51,718 nucleotides of DNA from an uncultured Clostridium sp. (lineage in GTDB: Bacteria; Bacillota; Clostridia; Lachnospirales; Lachnospiraceae). The notes below the pieces were generated by a model. The model had not been told where the DNA came from. It searched no databases and saw only the letters and a program-made list of their open reading frames with translations. The translations under genes were made by a program, and so were the position numbers. Location of the stretch: assembly GCA_947644195.1 (NCBI GenBank), contig CANRZB010000025.1, positions 1-51,718 on the forward strand. The letters are read 5' to 3'. Below are positions 22,130-31,559 of the stretch, piece by piece; position 1 is the first letter of the stretch; every line of letters begins with the position of its first letter.

Positions 22130-23803
22130 ATGGGAAATAAAATCAGCGTAATGATACCAGGGAAAGAACAGGCGTTTCAGCAGGAATATCCGGCGGGAAC
22201 TACCTATGAAACTGTGGCAAAAGATGTCCAGAAAGAATATCCCAATGATATTATTCTGGCAAAGAAACAGGGGAAACTCCTTGAGCTTAATAAACGCATC
22301 GGCTCGGAACAGGAGATTCAGTTTTTAACGACTGCTTCCGACAGTGGGCATAAGACGTATGTCAGAGGGGTAACCCTGCTGATGCTGCGTGCATTTTATG
22401 CCGTCTGTGGGGATCAGGGTCTGGAAAATGTGTTTGTGAAACACCAGATCGGCGACAGCTGTTACTGTGAGGCGGAGGGCGTTGTGATTACAACGGAACT
22501 TCTGGCGAACGTCGAACAATATATGAAAGAGCTTGTACACAGAGATATGCCATTTCTGAAGCGTTCAGTAGATACGGAAGAGGCGCTTGCATTATTTGAG
22601 AAACACGGAATGACGGATAAAAAACGCCTATTTGAATACCGTCGTGTATCAAGGGCGAACATCTATACCCTGGATGGTTTTGAAGATTACTATTACGGCT
22701 ATATGCCGCCTTCTACCGGGGTTCTGAAATATTTCAGCCTGGAGCCCTATAGCAGTGGATTTATGATAAATCTGCCGAACCGCAAGACGCCGGATCAGAT
22801 TTCACTACATAAACCCAGTCCAAAGCTGTTTCATACCTTACAGGAGGCAAGCAATTGGGGCAAGATGGTGAATGTCGATACGGTAGGGGCATTAAATGAA
22901 GTGATTTCCCATGGCGGGGCGTCAGATCTAATTCTGGTACAGGAGGCATTACAGGAGAAAAAAATAGCCCAGATTGCAGAACAGATTGCCCGGGATTCCA
23001 GCAAGAAATTCATTATGATTGCAGGGCCATCCTCCTCTGGCAAGACTTCGTTTTCACATCGTTTATCCATTCAGCTCAGAACCCTTGGCCTCAATCCGCA
23101 TCCGATTGCATTAGACAATTATTTCAAAGACCGTAAGGATACGCCGTTGGATGAAAATGGAAATTATGATTTTGAATGTCTGGAAGCCATTGATGTAGAA
23201 TTGTTCAATCAGCAGATGAACCGGCTGTTGGCAGGGGAGCGGGTAGAACTGCCGACGTTTAATTTTCTGTTAGGGCAGAAGGAATTCAAAGGAGATTTCA
23301 AGCAGTTAAACGCTGACGATATTCTGGTAATTGAGGGAATCCATGGATTAAATGATAAACTATCTTACACGCTGCCCAAAGAGAGCAAATTCAAGATCTA
23401 TATCAGTGCTTTGACGCAGATTAATATTGATGAACACAACCGGATCTCTACCACGGACGGCCGTTTAATCCGGCGCATGGTCCGGGATGCCAGAACCAGG
23501 GGGGCTTCCGCTGCCCATACGATAGGAATGTGGCCTTCTGTCCGCAGAGGGGAGGATAACTATATTTTCCCATTCCAAGAGGAAGCGGATGTGATGTTTA
23601 ACTCGGCGTTAATCTATGAACTGGCGGTACTCAAACCGCAGGCGGAGGCCATTTTGTTTGGAATCCCTAAGGATGCACCGGAGTATATTGAGGCGAAACG
23701 CTTGTTGAAATTCCTGGATTATTTTATCAGTATCAGCACTGAGGATATTCCTAAAAATTCTCTGATGCGGGAATTTGTCGGCGGTAGTATCTTTAATGTC
23801 TGA
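22130..23803 (+). CDS. TGS-domain nucleoside kinase (uridine kinase-like)
   Basis: A 557-residue protein whose first two-fifths resemble the TGS and second additional domains of threonyl-tRNA synthetase. The rest is a P-loop kinase of the uridine kinase/phosphoribulokinase group (Walker A IAGPSSSGKTSF at about residues 300-311). No synthetase catalytic core is present. The family phosphorylates nucleosides; the exact substrate and the job of the TGS part are not shown by the sequence. GGAGAG before ATG 22130 favours it over ATG 22118. It follows trmK by 31 bases. Confidence 0.85.
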   Translation: MGNKISVMIPGKEQAFQQEYPAGTTYETVAKDVQKEYPNDIILAKKQGKLLELNKRIGSEQEIQFLTTASDSGHKTYVRGVTLLMLRAFYAVCGDQGLENVFVKHQIGDSCYCEAEGVVITTELLANVEQYMKELVHRDMPFLKRSVDTEEALALFEKHGMTDKKRLFEYRRVSRANIYTLDGFEDYYYGYMPPSTGVLKYFSLEPYSSGFMINLPNRKTPDQISLHKPSPKLFHTLQEASNWGKMVNVDTVGALNEVISHGGASDLILVQEALQEKKIAQIAEQIARDSSKKFIMIAGPSSSGKTSFSHRLSIQLRTLGLNPHPIALDNYFKDRKDTPLDENGNYDFECLEAIDVELFNQQMNRLLAGERVELPTFNFLLGQKEFKGDFKQLNADDILVIEGIHGLNDKLSYTLPKESKFKIYISALTQINIDEHNRISTTDGRLIRRMVRDARTRGASAAHTIGMWPSVRRGEDNYIFPFQEEADVMFNSALIYELAVLKPQAEAILFGIPKDAPEYIEAKRLLKFLDYFISISTEDIPKNSLMREFVGGSIFNV

Positions 23804-23928
23804 AGTACAAGACCGGCGAACGTAACATTTTTGGTATTTTCCTGCAGGATCATTACACCAAATCTCAGGAAAGATATGGAAGTTGTAGTGGCGATGCGTT
23901 TTATCACTAGATGGAAGAAGGAGGAAGT

Positions 23929-24777
23929 ATGGCGAAGATTATTGACGGAAAAAAGATTTCCACAGAAATAAAAGAAGAATTAAAGGAGCAGGTAGCAAAA
24001 CTGCATGAAGACGGTATCGAGGTTACCCTGGCAGTTATTCAGGTAGGGAACGACCCAGCATCGACGGTTTATGTCGGCAACAAAAAGAAAGCGTGTGCCT
24101 ATATCGGGATTCATTCTCTGGCATATGAACTGCCGGAAGATGTGACGGAGCAGGAGCTGTTGGATCTGGTGCGGGAACTCAATGCAAAACCGGAAGTGAA
24201 TGGAATCCTGGTACAGCTGCCTTTGCCGGAGCATATTGACGAGGATCTGGTGATCCGTACCATTGACCCGGATAAAGATGTGGATGGCTTCCATCCGCAG
24301 AGCGTGGGCAGATTGAGTATCGGACTGCCGGGCTTTGTATCGTGTACTCCAGCCGGGATTATTGAACTGCTCAAGCGTTCGGAGATAACGATTGACGGCA
24401 AGGAATGTGTAATTATTGGCCGCAGTAATATCGTCGGAAAGCCGATGGGAATGTTACTACTCCGTGAAAATGGCACCGTGACGATCTGCCATTCCCATAC
24501 GCCGGATTTGAAAGCAACTGCCAAAAGAGCAGATATTCTGGTCGTAGCAATTGGAAAGGCAAAGTTTGTGAACCGGGAATATGTCAAAGAGGGCGCTGCC
24601 GTCATTGATGTTGGGATGGACCGGGATGAGAATGGCAAATTGTGTGGAGATGTGGATTTTGAGGATGTAAAAGAGATTGCAGGTGCAATTACGCCGGTGC
24701 CGGGAGGTGTCGGCCCGATGACAATTGCCATGTTGATGCACAATTGTGTACAGTCTGCTTTGGATCAGAACAGATAA
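23929..24777 (+). CDS. folD: Methylenetetrahydrofolate dehydrogenase/cyclohydrolase
   Basis: FolD interconverts 5,10-methylene-, methenyl- and 10-formyl-tetrahydrofolate using NADP. The 282-residue product has the catalytic domain with the lysine in [14 protein letters not shown], the [12 protein letters not shown] segment, and the Rossmann part with [15 protein letters not shown]. The C-terminal [15 protein letters not shown] is the family signature. GGAGGA supports the start at 23929. The next gene, rimO, begins 13 bases after the stop. Confidence 0.96.
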   Translation: MAKIIDGKKISTEIKEELKEQVAKLHEDGIEVTLAVIQVGNDPASTVYVGNKKKACAYIGIHSLAYELPEDVTEQELLDLVRELNAKPEVNGILVQLPLPEHIDEDLVIRTIDPDKDVDGFHPQSVGRLSIGLPGFVSCTPAGIIELLKRSEITIDGKECVIIGRSNIVGKPMGMLLLRENGTVTICHSHTPDLKATAKRADILVVAIGKAKFVNREYVKEGAAVIDVGMDRDENGKLCGDVDFEDVKEIAGAITPVPGGVGPMTIAMLMHNCVQSALDQNR

Positions 24778-24790
24778 AGGTGGTGGAGAG

Positions 24791-26143
24791 GTGCAAACGG
24801 AGAAAGAGCCAGTCAAACTATTTTTTATCTCCCTGGGCTGCGATAAAAATTTGGTAGACAGTGAGATGATGATTACCGCACTCCGACAGGATGGCTTTGT
24901 TATTACGAATGAGGAAGCAGAGGCAGAGGTCATTGTAGTCAATACCTGCTGTTTTATTGGGGATGCCAAGGAGGAGAGTATCAATACGCTGTTAGAGATG
25001 GCAGAGTATAAGGAAGCCGGTGTCTGCCGCCTGCTTGTAGCAGCAGGATGCCTGTCACAGCGTTACCATGCTGAAATCCGCACGGAAATTCCGGAGGTAG
25101 ATATCATTGTGGGAACGATGGGATATGAAGATCTTGCAGAAACCATTCGCGGTGCGTTACAGGACAGACCGGGAGTGATCGAATGTTTGAAAGATATTCA
25201 TTACCTGCCAAAACCGCGGACAGACCGGGACAGCATGTCAGGAGGATATTCTGCCTATCTCAAGATTGCGGAGGGCTGCGATAAACATTGTACTTACTGC
25301 GTCATTCCCATGGTACGTGGCTCCTATCGCAGTGTACCGATGGAAAATCTTATTGCCCAGGCGGAACATCTAGTGGAAAACGGCGCCCGGGAATTAATCT
25401 TGGTGGCACAGGAGACAACGTTATACGGTGTGGATCTGTATGGAAAAAAGAGTCTGCCGGAACTGCTGGAACGCTTGTCTGCGATCGAAGATCTCCGCTG
25501 GCTGCGACTGATGTATTGTTATCCAGAGGAAATCACAGAGGAATTAATCCAGGCAGTACGGACGCTGCCAAAAGTCTGCCATTATCTGGACATTCCGGTA
25601 CAGCATGGCTCGGATGCCATATTGCGCCGCATGGGGAGGAAAACGAACCGGCAGGAGTTGACAGAACGCATTGCCAAGCTGCGTACCGAGATCCCGGATA
25701 TCGTACTCCGCACCACTCTGATTACCGGTTTTCCCGGAGAGACTGAGCAGGATTTTGCAGAGCTGTGCGATTTTGTCCAGGAAATGAAGTTTGAACGTCT
25801 CGGCGTCTTTCCCTATTCTCAGGAGGAGGATACACCGGCGGCAGAGATGCCGGATCAGATCCCGGAGCAGGTAAAACAGGACAGACGGGATAAAATCATG
25901 GCATTACAGCAGCCGATTGCTTTTGCTGCGGGAGAGGCACAGATTGGAAATGTGCTGGATGTAATGGTGGAAGGCAGGCTGCCGGAAGACAATGTTTACA
26001 TTACCCGCACCTATATGGACGCTCCGGAAGTCGATGGCTATGTGTTTGTAGCATCTGACTGGGACTTGATTTCGGGAGAATTTCTGAAAGTGCGCATTAC
26101 CGGGGCGGATGAATATGATCTGATTGGGGAAATCTTGGAATAA
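24791..26143 (+). CDS. rimO: Ribosomal protein S12 methylthiotransferase
   Basis: RimO methylthiolates an aspartate of ribosomal protein S12. The 450-residue product has the N-terminal UPF0004 domain (FISLGCDKNLVDSEMM, a RimO hallmark), the radical-SAM motif CDKHCTYCVIPMVRGSYRS and a C-terminal TRAM domain. The chosen GTG start at 24791 has GGTGG seven bases upstream and does not overlap folD; an in-frame GTG at 24746 would overlap folD by 32 bases. It begins the rimO-pgsA-cinA series common in Firmicutes. Confidence 0.95.
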   Translation: MQTEKEPVKLFFISLGCDKNLVDSEMMITALRQDGFVITNEEAEAEVIVVNTCCFIGDAKEESINTLLEMAEYKEAGVCRLLVAAGCLSQRYHAEIRTEIPEVDIIVGTMGYEDLAETIRGALQDRPGVIECLKDIHYLPKPRTDRDSMSGGYSAYLKIAEGCDKHCTYCVIPMVRGSYRSVPMENLIAQAEHLVENGARELILVAQETTLYGVDLYGKKSLPELLERLSAIEDLRWLRLMYCYPEEITEELIQAVRTLPKVCHYLDIPVQHGSDAILRRMGRKTNRQELTERIAKLRTEIPDIVLRTTLITGFPGETEQDFAELCDFVQEMKFERLGVFPYSQEEDTPAAEMPDQIPEQVKQDRRDKIMALQQPIAFAAGEAQIGNVLDVMVEGRLPEDNVYITRTYMDAPEVDGYVFVASDWDLISGEFLKVRITGADEYDLIGEILE

Positions 26144-26215
26144 GGCGGGGTGTTAGCCGCTGTGAGATCTATCCTGTTGCCGGATCAGGCAGACGGATAC
26201 AGAAAGGAAACTGTT

Positions 26216-26752
26216 ATGAACTTACCAAACAAATTAACGATGCTTCGTGTTTTTATGATTCCGTTCTTTGTGGCGGCAATGTTGGTGGATACGATTCCGT
26301 ATCATAATTACATTGCTGTGGCGATTTTCATACTTGCCAGCCTGACGGATACCCTGGATGGCTACATCGCTCGGAAATATAATCTGATCTCTAATTTTGG
26401 AAAATTTATGGATCCACTCGCCGATAAACTTTTAGTCAGTGCGGCGCTGATTTGTTTTGTGGCACTGGGCACGATGCCGACATGGATCGTTATTGTGATT
26501 ATCAGTCGGGAATTCATTATCAGTGGATTTCGATTGGTAGCATCCGAGGCAGGCGTCGTGATTGCCGCAGGATGGTGGGGAAAATGCAAGACCGTGGCGC
26601 AGATGGTTATGTCTGTCCTGTTGATTGTCAATTTTAGCGGTACCGTCATCGACCTGATCGAGCAGATCTTAATTTATTTATCCCTGATTCTGACGGTAAT
26701 TTCTCTGGTTGACTATTTGGCAAAAAACTGGGATGTGATGAAAGCGGAATAA
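26216..26752 (+). CDS. pgsA: CDP-diacylglycerol--glycerol-3-phosphate 3-phosphatidyltransferase
   Basis: PgsA makes phosphatidylglycerol phosphate, the first step to phosphatidylglycerol and cardiolipin. The 178-residue membrane protein has the CDP-alcohol phosphotransferase motif in DTLDGYIARKYN and NFGKFMDPLADK, with the required aspartates in place, and about five membrane segments. The start at 26216 (MNLPNKLTMLR) follows AAAGGA; an upstream in-frame start at 26150 would add a non-conserved 22 residues. Confidence 0.95.
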   Translation: MNLPNKLTMLRVFMIPFFVAAMLVDTIPYHNYIAVAIFILASLTDTLDGYIARKYNLISNFGKFMDPLADKLLVSAALICFVALGTMPTWIVIVIISREFIISGFRLVASEAGVVIAAGWWGKCKTVAQMVMSVLLIVNFSGTVIDLIEQILIYLSLILTVISLVDYLAKNWDVMKAE

Positions 26753-26836
26753 TGGATACTGCAAAAGGAGTATCTTTGCAGCTCCGTATGAGAGGCGGGA
26801 GGATAGGAATTCAACATTGCAGGAATGAGGGAAATG

Positions 26837-27418
26837 ATGGGAACAGAGCAAAGACGACCAAAACAAACAAACGATTCCCTTTGGGAGGGGCAATCCAGTC
26901 AGGCTTGGGATAGGCAGGAGGCGGTGGAACGGGAATCGTTGCATCAGGCTGCCGAGCAGCTTATAAAAGTCCTGAAACAGCAGGGACTTCATATCTCTAC
27001 GGCGGAATCCTGCACCGGTGGGATGGTAGCGTCAGCCCTGGTGGATCTGTCCGGGGCATCCGATGTGTTTGAGGAGGGATATGTCACGTATTCCAATTCA
27101 GTGAAACAGAAATTATTGGGAGTACAGCAGAAAACCTTAGACCGATATACGGCGGTCAGCAGCCAGACGGCAGCAGAGATGGCGGAGGGCGTGCATAACA
27201 GGACGGGGGCAGATCTTACGCTGTCTGTGACTGGCTATGCCGGCCCGGAAGACGGGGAGGATGGAACCCCGGCAGGAACCGTCTATATCGGTACTTGGTA
27301 TGGGGGAGAGATACAGACCAGGCATTACCGGTTTGATGGAGGCCGGAATTCCTGCAGGAGACAGGCTGCACAGGCGGCAGTTACGTTCGCCCTGGAAAGG
27401 ATGGAACAAAGTGAGTAA
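26837..27418 (+). CDS. CinA C-terminal domain protein (nicotinamide-nucleotide amidase, PncC type)
   Basis: The domain hydrolyses NMN to nicotinate mononucleotide in NAD recycling. The core (about residues 35-190) shows TAESCTGGMVASALVDLSG, the GYVTYSNSVKQKLLGV strand-helix and SVTGYAGP. The protein is a stand-alone C-terminal domain: the N-terminal MoeA-like part of full CinA is absent, and a polar stretch of about 35 residues takes its place. Three in-frame ATGs lie close together (26825, 26834, 26837); GAGGG is best spaced for 26837. Its final bases overlap the next gene by eight. recA, which often follows, is not here. Confidence 0.88.
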   Translation: MGTEQRRPKQTNDSLWEGQSSQAWDRQEAVERESLHQAAEQLIKVLKQQGLHISTAESCTGGMVASALVDLSGASDVFEEGYVTYSNSVKQKLLGVQQKTLDRYTAVSSQTAAEMAEGVHNRTGADLTLSVTGYAGPEDGEDGTPAGTVYIGTWYGGEIQTRHYRFDGGRNSCRRQAAQAAVTFALERMEQSE

Positions 27419-28652
27419 AGTAATCGTGGTAGGGGGAGGCCCTGCCGGTATGATGGCGGCAGTTTCTGCGGCAGATTTGGGACACCGGGTAACCTTGCTG
27501 GAACAAAATGAGAAGTTGGGAAAAAAACTTTATATTACGGGCAAAGGAAGATGTAACATTACCAATGACAGCGATGTGGAACAACTGCTCGCCCATGTTG
27601 TATCAAATCCTAAATTTCTTTACAGCGCTTTTTATACCTTTGACAGCAGCAGGATGATGGATTTTTTGGAATCGGAGGGGTTGGCACTCAAGACAGAGCG
27701 GGGAAACCGGGTATTTCCGCTTTCTGATAAATCATCCGATGTCATACGCACTCTGCAAAATGCCTTAAAGTCCAGGAGAGTCAAAGTAGAGCTGCATGCC
27801 AGGGTAACCGGCCTCCGGGTACAGGCTGCCGGGGAGATTGCGGGCGTTGACTTTCTGCAAAAGGGACAGAAAAGGAACCTGACAGCTGATGCTGTGATTG
27901 TTGCAACCGGTGGAATCTCCTATCCGTCTACCGGCTCTACCGGGGATGGATACCAGTTTGCGAAAGAGACCGGACATACGTTAGTGAAATGCAGCCCTTC
28001 CCTGGTGCCGATCACGGTTCGGGAAGGATATTGTAAAGAGCTGCAGGGATTATCCTTGCGGAATGTAGCGCTTCAAGTCTTTCGGGGACAGACCTGCCTG
28101 TTTACGGAACAGGGAGAAATGCTGTTTACCCATTTTGGCGTAAGCGGGCCACTGGTACTTTCCGCCAGTTCGATTTTGAGCGGTGCGGATATGGAAGGGG
28201 TGCGCATGGAGATTGATTTGAAACCGGCGCTTAGCGAATCGCAGTTGGACGATCGACTGTTGCGGGATTTTGCGGAGCGGAAAAATGTGCAGTTCAAAAA
28301 CAGTTTGTCTAAGCTTCTTCCGGCAAAATTGATTCCGGTTATGGTCAGCTTGTCCCAGATAGATCCTGAAAAACGGATCAATGAGGTTACGAAGCAGGAG
28401 AGAGGGCGGCTGCTAAAATTAATTAAGGCTTTTCCATTGACACCGGCGGGTTTACGTGGTTATAATGAGGCAATCATTACAAAAGGTGGGGTCTCGGTCA
28501 AAGATATCAATCCTGCGACCATGGAATCCAGACATTGTCGTGGTCTGTACTTTGCTGGCGAGATTCTGGATCTGGATGCGGTTACGGGTGGTTATAATCT
28601 GCAAATTGCCTGGTCTACCGGTTACCTGGCAGGGTTGTCTGTGCCGGAATGA
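27411..28652 (+). CDS. HI0933-family FAD-dependent oxidoreductase (BaiN type)
   Basis: A 413-residue flavoprotein with the N-terminal dinucleotide motif VIVVGGGPAGMMAAVSAADLG, the GRCNITN motif diagnostic of this family, ATGGISYPSTGSTGDGY, and a C-terminal AGEILDLDAVTGGYNLQ that closes over FAD. Members are called aminoacetone oxidase or BaiN; the physiological substrate is not known for most. The GTG start at 27411 overlaps the cinA stop, with AAAGGATGG upstream, so the two are translationally coupled. Confidence 0.9.
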   Translation: MSKVIVVGGGPAGMMAAVSAADLGHRVTLLEQNEKLGKKLYITGKGRCNITNDSDVEQLLAHVVSNPKFLYSAFYTFDSSRMMDFLESEGLALKTERGNRVFPLSDKSSDVIRTLQNALKSRRVKVELHARVTGLRVQAAGEIAGVDFLQKGQKRNLTADAVIVATGGISYPSTGSTGDGYQFAKETGHTLVKCSPSLVPITVREGYCKELQGLSLRNVALQVFRGQTCLFTEQGEMLFTHFGVSGPLVLSASSILSGADMEGVRMEIDLKPALSESQLDDRLLRDFAERKNVQFKNSLSKLLPAKLIPVMVSLSQIDPEKRINEVTKQERGRLLKLIKAFPLTPAGLRGYNEAIITKGGVSVKDINPATMESRHCRGLYFAGEILDLDAVTGGYNLQIAWSTGYLAGLSVPE

Positions 28653-28730
28653 AATTTGTGAAGCAGCATGGTTAGAACAACATTCTGTGCCAAACAATCC
28701 AAAAAGTAGGATTCATGTACTGGGGGACAG

Positions 28731-28847
28731 GTCTATCATAGACGGCTATTCTGTGTGGAAGCGTTGCGGGTAGTCGGCTTTGCAAGGAAAGTCCGTATTT
28801 AGGGAAACACGGATGGATTTCACTGCGTCTTTTATTGATAACGCTTC
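28731..28847 (+). promoter_or_regulatory. Possible structured leader of cmk
   Basis: GAAGCGTT at 28758-28765 pairs perfectly with AACGCTTC at 28840-28847, enclosing a hairpin TCCGT (28792-28796) with ACGGA (28809-28813). A small palindrome, GTCTATCATAGAC, lies at 28731-28743. The outer stem ends five bases before the cmk ribosome binding site, so it could affect translation. It matches no riboswitch class that I recognise. Confidence 0.35.
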
Positions 28848-28862
28848 GGATTGGAGGATCAT

Positions 28863-29528
28863 ATGCATAACATAGCAATTGACGGACCGGCAGGTGCCGG
28901 CAAAAGCACCATTGCGAGAGAGGTAGCAAAAAAACTGGATTTTATTTATGTGGATACCGGCGCCATGTACCGTGCCATGGCATTGTATTTTCTGCGCCAG
29001 GATATTCCTGCGGAGGATGAGGAAAGAATTTCCAAACTCTGTGATGAGGTACAGGTATCCATTTCCTATGAAAATGGGGAACAGCAGGTTTTACTGGGGG
29101 AGGAAAACGTCAATGGTCTGATCCGAACGGAAGAAGTCAGCATGATGACCTCTAATATTTCAAAATATGCGGCTGTCCGGGAAAAGCTACTGAATTTGCA
29201 GAAGGAACTGGCAGCATCCAAGAATGTGGTGATGGATGGCAGGGATATTGGTACCTGTGTGCTGCCGCATGCCGATGTCAAAATTTATCTGACGGCTTCC
29301 GCCTCAGAGCGTGCCAGAAGACGTTACAAAGAGCAGATTGAGCGAGGTATGGACTGTGAACTGGATCAGATTGAACGGGATATCCGGGCGAGGGATGAGC
29401 AGGATATGAACCGGGAGATTGCACCGCTGCGCCAGGCAGAGGATGCCGTGTTTGTAGATTCTTCTAATCTGACGATTGACCAGGTGGTTGCTGAGATTAT
29501 TGGAATCTATGGGGCAAAAACATATTAG
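28863..29528 (+). CDS. cmk: Cytidylate kinase
   Basis: Cmk phosphorylates CMP and dCMP. The 221-residue product has the P-loop IDGPAGAGKST at residues 6-16, the conserved YVDTGAMYRAM, the DGRDIGT motif, and the LID-domain arginines in SERARRRYKEQ. GGAGG at 28853-28857 sets the start at 28863. It heads the cmk-ispH-rpsA series that is conserved in Clostridia. Confidence 0.96.
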   Translation: MHNIAIDGPAGAGKSTIAREVAKKLDFIYVDTGAMYRAMALYFLRQDIPAEDEERISKLCDEVQVSISYENGEQQVLLGEENVNGLIRTEEVSMMTSNISKYAAVREKLLNLQKELAASKNVVMDGRDIGTCVLPHADVKIYLTASASERARRRYKEQIERGMDCELDQIERDIRARDEQDMNREIAPLRQAEDAVFVDSSNLTIDQVVAEIIGIYGAKTY

Positions 29529-29547
29529 AGGGAATGGGAGGACTTGC

Positions 29548-30399
29548 ATGGAAGTGACGCTGGCGAAAAGCGCAGGGTTTTGTTTTGGGGTAAAGCGTGC
29601 GGTGGACATGGTGTACGAGGAAGCAGAGAAGAAGCAGAAAGTGTACACGCTTGGACCGATCATCCACAATGAACAGGTGGTGGCTGATCTGGAGGAAAAA
29701 GGAGTCCACGTGCTGCAGGAGGATCTGTCCGGTCTCGAAGAAGGGGAAGATGTGACCGTTATCATCCGTTCCCATGGGATCAGCAGGCAGCTTTACCAGA
29801 AATTGGAACAGAAAGGTGTCACGATTGTTGATGCAACCTGTCCTTTCGTTGCAAAGATCCATCGGATCGTACAGGAACAATATGATGCGGGGTGTCAGAT
29901 TGTCATTGTTGGCAATGCCAGCCACCCGGAAGTAGAGGGAATTAATGGATGGTGCAACCATACGGCAATTGTGGTTGGAACGCCGGAAGAGGCAGAAAAT
30001 TGCGTGCTGGATCCAGGGAAAAAAGTCTGCATGGTATCCCAGACGACATTTAATTACAAGAAATTTAAAGATATAGTTGAAATTTTTTCGAAAAAGAGTT
30101 ATGATATTAACGTTATGAATACAATTTGCAACGCTACCGAAGAACGTCAGACGGAAGCAGCTGTGATTGCAGGTGCGTCTGAGGCGATGATAGTGATAGG
30201 TGGAAAACATAGTTCGAACACGCGGAAGCTCTACGAGATTTGCAGCAAGGAATGTCCGAACACACATTTTATACAGACACTTGATGACTTAGATTTGAAG
30301 GCTTTTCAATTCATTCGTAGCGTGGGTATTACTGCTGGGGCGTCAACCCCAAATACTATTATTAAGGAGGTTCAATCATATGTCAGAAGTGAACAATGA
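29548..30399 (+). CDS. ispH: 4-hydroxy-3-methylbut-2-enyl diphosphate reductase
   Basis: IspH is the last enzyme of the MEP pathway, which makes isopentenyl and dimethylallyl diphosphate with a 4Fe-4S cluster. The three cluster cysteines are seen in SAGFCFGVKRAVD, DATCPFVAKIH and NTICNATEERQ. The TILGPIIHN-type motif reads TLGPIIHNEQVV. At 283 residues it is the plain enzyme; in many Clostridia the same protein is fused to S1 domains. Here the S1 gene is separate and starts 20 bases before the ispH stop. GGAGG precedes the ATG at 29548. Confidence 0.96.
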   Translation: MEVTLAKSAGFCFGVKRAVDMVYEEAEKKQKVYTLGPIIHNEQVVADLEEKGVHVLQEDLSGLEEGEDVTVIIRSHGISRQLYQKLEQKGVTIVDATCPFVAKIHRIVQEQYDAGCQIVIVGNASHPEVEGINGWCNHTAIVVGTPEEAENCVLDPGKKVCMVSQTTFNYKKFKDIVEIFSKKSYDINVMNTICNATEERQTEAAVIAGASEAMIVIGGKHSSNTRKLYEICSKECPNTHFIQTLDDLDLKAFQFIRSVGITAGASTPNTIIKEVQSYVRSEQ

Positions 30400-31492
30400 A
30401 TTTGAACAGTTATTGGAAGAATCATTAGTAACAATCCACAACGGAGAGATTGTAGAAGGGACAGTGATCAGTGTCAAGGAAGATGAAATCGTGCTGAATA
30501 TTGGATATAAGGCAGACGGTATCATCACAAGAAACGAATACAGCAACCAGTCTGGAATCGACTTGACAGAAGTTGTCAAAGAAGGCGACAAGATGAATGC
30601 CAAAGTCTTGAAGGTAAACGATGGCGAAGGCCAGGTATTATTGACCTACAAGCGTCTGGCAATGGAAAAGAGTAACGAGCGCATCAAAGAAGCGTTTGAG
30701 AATAAGGAAGTCCTGAAGGCGACAGTTGCTACCGTACTTTCCGGTGGATTAAGCGTCGTCATTGATGAGACAAAAGTATTTATTCCAGCTAGTCTGGTAT
30801 CCGATACTTACGAAAAAGACCTTTCCAAATATGCAGGTCAGGAAATTGAGTTTGTGATCAGCGAATTCAATCCGAAAAAGAGAAGAATCATTGGTGACAG
30901 GAAACAGCTTCTGGTGGCAGAGAAGAAGAAACTGCAGGAAGAATTATTTGCAAGAATCCATGTCGGAGATACCGTGGAAGGTGTAGTAAAGAACCTGACA
31001 GATTTTGGTGCATTTATCGACCTGGGTGGTGCAGATGGTCTGCTGCATATCTCAGAAATGTCCTGGGGCCGTGTGGAGAATCCAAAGAAAGTCTTCAGTG
31101 TTGGTGACAAGACAAAGGTATTGATTAAGGATATTAAGGAAGACAAGATTGCACTTAGCCTGAAATTTGAAGATCAGAATCCATGGTTAAATGCAGATGA
31201 GAAATATGGAGTAGGAGCGGTGGTACAGGGTAAGGTAGCCCGTATGGCGGACTTCGGTGCCTTCATCGAGTTAGAGCCGGGTGTGGATGCTTTGCTCCAT
31301 GTATCACAGATTTCCAAAGAGCATGTGGATAAGCCATCGGATGTTTTGAAAGTAGGCCAGGAGATAGAGGCAAAGGTGGTTGACTTTAATAAGGACGACC
31401 ACAAGATCAGCTTGAGTATCAAGGCATTATCAAATGACTCCCAGGCGGAAGAGGAAGAAGTGGAAGTAGTCGCTGAAGAGCCAGCAGAGTAA
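30380..31492 (+). CDS. rpsA: S1 RNA-binding domain protein, ribosomal protein S1-like
   Basis: A 370-residue protein made of four S1 repeats (about residues 18-90, 108-170, 190-262 and 277-348), the last two with the strong GAFIDL and GAFIEL strands. Proteins of this type help mRNA bind the ribosome, although the short Firmicutes form may not equal E. coli S1 in function. The C-terminus is acidic. AAGGAGG lies within the end of ispH, and the reading frames overlap by 20 bases, so translation is coupled. Confidence 0.93.
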   Translation: MSEVNNEFEQLLEESLVTIHNGEIVEGTVISVKEDEIVLNIGYKADGIITRNEYSNQSGIDLTEVVKEGDKMNAKVLKVNDGEGQVLLTYKRLAMEKSNERIKEAFENKEVLKATVATVLSGGLSVVIDETKVFIPASLVSDTYEKDLSKYAGQEIEFVISEFNPKKRRIIGDRKQLLVAEKKKLQEELFARIHVGDTVEGVVKNLTDFGAFIDLGGADGLLHISEMSWGRVENPKKVFSVGDKTKVLIKDIKEDKIALSLKFEDQNPWLNADEKYGVGAVVQGKVARMADFGAFIELEPGVDALLHVSQISKEHVDKPSDVLKVGQEIEAKVVDFNKDDHKISLSIKALSNDSQAEEEEVEVVAEEPAE

Positions 31493-31504
31493 TTTAGATT
31501 ATTG

Positions 31505-31541
31505 GTTCGCCAATCCGTTTGATGCGGGTTGGCGATTTTTT
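31505..31541 (+). terminator. Terminator after rpsA
   Basis: TCGCCAATCC at 31507-31516 pairs with GGGTTGGCGA at 31526-31535 (ten pairs including one G-T), followed by a run of six T's. It ends the cmk-ispH-rpsA unit. Confidence 0.9.
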
Positions 31542-31559
31542 GACTTATAGGAGTAAGAT

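Noticed and set aside
28770-28815. AAGGAAAGTCCG resembles a conserved piece of RNase P RNA
   Set aside because: Only about 100 bases are available before cmk, far too few for RNase P RNA, and the other conserved segments are absent.
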